DNA of 64,000 nucleotides, taken from the NCBI GenBank assembly GCA_023078555.1, contig CM041199.1, positions 10,279,943 to 10,343,942 of the forward strand, in the 5' to 3' direction. The DNA comes from Ulva prolifera. Lineage: Eukaryota; Chlorophyta; Ulvophyceae; Ulvales; Ulvaceae. Positions 61,633-64,000 of this stretch are shown in pieces. The notes under the pieces are model-generated. The model searched no databases. It worked only from the letters and a program-made list of their open reading frames with translations, and was not told the origin of the DNA. A program made the position numbers and the translations under genes. The stretch's first letter is position 1. Each line of letters begins with the position of its first letter.

Positions 61633-64000
61633 TTGATTCTGAAAGATCTAGGACGTCAAGTATGCATTGCACAGTTGTTGCTAACTCCCAGGAGTGGCGT
61701 GGAACAAAAGTGCACACTTTTCACCAACCATGTGAATGGACTCGGTTGTAGCCACGCAAACCCCCGCGCAGCAAAAGGTACGTTGCCATCAACATTCCAA
61801 GATGTTGGGGGGTATGGGATGTCCATCATTCATTGCGTATTTTCTGCAGACACCATGGCGTGGTGTGGTGCAAAAGTGCACACTTTCCACCAACCCATGT
61901 GAATGGACTTGGTTGTAGCCACGCAACCCCCCGCGCACCAAAAGGTACATCGCTATCAAAATTCCAAGATGTTGGGGGGTATGGGATGTCCATCATTCAT
62001 TGCGTATTTTCTGCAGACACCATGGAGTGGTGTGGTGCAAAAGTGCACACTTTCCACCAACCCATGTGAATGGACTTGGTTGTAGCCACGCAACCCCCCG
62101 CGCATGAAAAGGTACGTCGCCATGAACATTCCAAGATGTTGGGGGGTATGGGATGATTATCATTCATTGCATATTTGCTGGTGACTCCCAGGAGTGGCGT
62201 GGGGCAAAAGTGCACACTTTTCACCAACCATGTGAATGGACTTGGCTATAGACAAGCATACCCCCGCGCACCATAGGGAAGTTGCCAGAAACATCCTTTG
62301 ATTCTGAAAGATCTAGGACGTCAAGTATGCATTTCACAGTTGTTGCTAACTTCCAGGAGTGGCGTGGAACAAAAGTGCACACTTTCCACCAACCCATGTG
62401 AATGGACTTGGTTGTAGCCACGCAACCCCCCGCGCAGCAAAAGGTACGTCGCCATCAACATTCCAAGATGTTGGGGGGTATGGGATGTCCATCATTCATT
62501 GCGTATTTTCTGCAGACACCATGGAGTGGTGTAATGCAAAAGTGCACACTTTCCACCAACCCATGTGAACGGACTTGGTTGTAGCCACGCAACCCCCCGC
62601 GCATCAAAAGGTACGTCCCCATGAACATTCAAAGATGTCGGGGGGTATGGGATGTCCATCATTCATTGCGCATTTTCTGCAGACACCATGGAGTGGTGTG
62701 GTGCAAAAGTGCACACTTTCCACCAACCCATGTGAATGGACTTGGTTGTAGCCACGCAACCCCCCTGCGCAGCAAAAGGTACGTCGCCATCAACATTCCA
62801 AGATGTTGGGGGGTATGGGATGTCCATCATTCATTGCGTATTTTCTGCAGACACCATGGAGTGGTGTAATGCAAAAGTGCACACTTTCCACCAACCCATG
62901 TGAACGGACTTGGTTGTAGCCACGCAACCCCCCGCGCATCAAAAGGTACGTCCCCATGAACATTCAAAGATGTCGGGGGGTATGGGATGTCCATCATCCA
63001 TTGCGTATTTTCTGCAGACACCATGGAGTGGTGTGGTGCAAAAATATACACTTTCCACCAACCCATGTGAATGGACTTGGTTGTAGCCACGCAACCCCCC
63101 GCGCAGCAAAAGGTACGTTGCCATCAACATTCCAAGATGTTGGGGGGTATGGGATGTCCATCATTCATTGCGTATTTTCTGCAGACACCATGGAGTGGTG
63201 TAATGCAAAAGTGCACACTTTCCACCAACCCATGTGAACGGACTTGGTTGCAGCCACGCAACCCCCCGCACATCAAAGGTACGACGACATGAACATTCCA
63301 AGATGTTGGGAGGCATGGGATGTCCATCATTCATTGCGTATTTTCTGCAGACACCATGGAGTGGTGTGGTGCAAAAGTGCACACTTTCCACCAACCCATG
63401 TGAATGGACTTGGTTGTAGCCACGCAACCCCCCGCGCATGAAAAGGTACGTCGCCATGAACATTCCAAGATGTTGGGGGGTATGGGATGATTATCATTCA
63501 TTGCATATTTGCTGCTGACTCCCAGGAGTGGCGTGGGGCAAAAGTGCACACTTTTCACCAACCATGTGAATGGACTTGGCTATAGACAAGCATACCCCCG
63601 CGCACCATAGGGAAGTTACCAGAAACATCCTTTGATTCTGAAAGATCTAGGACGTCAAGTATGCATTGCACAGTTGTTGCTAACTCCCAGGAGTGGCGTG
63701 GAACAAAAGTGCACACTTTTCACCAACCATGTGAATGGACTCGGTTGTAGCCACGCAACCCCCCGCGCAGCAAATGGTACGTCGCCATCAACATTCCAAG
63801 ATGTTGGGGGGTATGGGATGTCCATCATTCATTGCGTATTTTCTGCAGACACCATGGAGTGGTGTAATGCAAAAGTGCACACTTTCCACCAACCCATGTG
63901 AACGGACTTGGTTGTAGCCACGCAACCCCCCGCGCATCAAAAGGTACGTCCCCATGAACATTCAAAGATGTCGGGGGGTATGGGATGTCCATCATCCATT
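61633..64000 (+). repeat. C-punctuated block to the window end (cut by the edge)
   Basis: C-to-C intervals are 665 and 1,334 bp, then the last C at 63570 and about two further monomers before the window stops inside an A monomer. It resembles 56465-58400 and 44972 onward. Private changes include GCGCACCAAAAGG and ATCGCTATC near 61935-61955 and GAAGTTACCAG near 63613. Confidence 0.87.

Larger units (their letters stand above)
1..64000 (+). repeat. Satellite DNA array, ~167-bp monomer, higher-order organised
   Basis: The entire window is tandem copies of a ~167-bp unit in one orientation. Using the start motif ATGGACTTGG as phase, successive units are spaced 165, 166 or 167 bp, with 14 at 182 bp, which gives roughly 383 monomers. 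No stretch of unique sequence, inversion or inserted element was seen. One A monomer counted by hand is about 51% GC. Monomers fall into types A, B and C, and C monomers delimit higher-order repeats from 331 bp to several kb. The array runs off both ends. Such organisation is known from centromeric and heterochromatic satellites of plants and animals. Which chromosomal location applies here is inference, and the taxon cannot be assigned from the sequence. Confidence 0.98.

Noticed and set aside
1..64000. CRISPR array
   Set aside because: The repeats are contiguous ~167-bp units with no unique spacers and no cas genes.
1..64000. CENP-B box
   Set aside because: I looked for the core pattern TTCG-N4-A-N2-CGGG on both strands and saw none. 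TTCG near 6718 lacks the rest of the motif.
1..64000. Ribosomal DNA spacer or 5S cluster
   Set aside because: The unit length might fit a 5S-type or spacer subrepeat, but no rRNA-like segment or pol III box arrangement was recognised and no coding unit interrupts 64 kb.
1..64000. Transposable element or terminal-repeat structure
   Set aside because: No terminal repeats, target-site duplications, poly-A tails or transposase/reverse-transcriptase peptides were seen. Duplications join at homologous monomer positions, as expected for unequal exchange.
1..64000. Telomeric repeats
   Set aside because: No run of TTAGGG, TTTAGGG or related short repeats is present; the GGGGGG-TATGGG segment is part of the monomer.

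Overview
The whole 64-kb window is one uninterrupted satellite DNA array. It is built head-to-tail, all in one orientation, from roughly 383 monomers of about 165-167 bp (occasionally 182 bp). I found no protein-coding gene, RNA gene, transposon, CRISPR array or unique sequence. Both window edges fall inside the array, so neither flank is seen. The many short open frames in all six frames are translations of the repeat: 167 is not a multiple of 3, so the same peptides reappear frame-shifted in successive monomers.

This points to a eukaryotic genome, most likely a centromeric, pericentromeric, subtelomeric or other heterochromatic block. The monomer length is close to that of many centromeric satellites and to the DNA of a chromatosome. 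Composition is about 51% GC, counted on one monomer. Many differences between monomers are CG/TG or CG/CA transitions, which suggests cytosine methylation. I do not recognise the monomer and cannot name the taxon. No CENP-B box was seen.

Three monomer types make up the array. Type A is dominant, about 167 bp, with PstI (CTGCAG) and NcoI (CCATGG) sites. Type B is 166 bp, with an A-like left half and a C-like right end. Type C is a diverged monomer seen 65 times: 14 long copies of 182 bp and 51 short ones of about 165 bp. C monomers punctuate the array and define higher-order repeats (HORs).

Layout. 1-7.9 kb: A/B/C mixture with 516-bp A-A-C trimers and a 1.12-kb segment repeated 6,737 bp apart. 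7.9-14.6 kb: 2,326-bp and 1,331-bp duplications. 13.7-19.8 kb: a 3,026-bp tandem duplication. 19.3-26.2 kb: a 2,506-bp HOR in about 2.8 copies, itself containing 663-bp tetramers. 25.6-28 kb: two 1,164-bp heptamers. 28-30 kb: a third partial copy of the 14.2-kb block. 30-37 kb: mixed zone with 997-, 2,667-, 834- and 334-bp duplications. 38-45 kb: a 2.33-kb HOR in three copies. 45-53 kb: 667-bp tetramers and a 2,664-bp HOR in two nearly identical copies. 53-57 kb: an expanded version of that HOR. 57.2-61.6 kb: a 4.3-kb stretch with no C monomer. 61.6-64 kb: return to the C-punctuated pattern.

No genes work together here. The interest lies in nested HOR evolution, in hybrid monomers that preserve recombination junctions, and in a conserved dyad-symmetric hairpin motif near the right end of the monomer. 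All identities and counts are by eye and by coordinate arithmetic, not by computed alignment.
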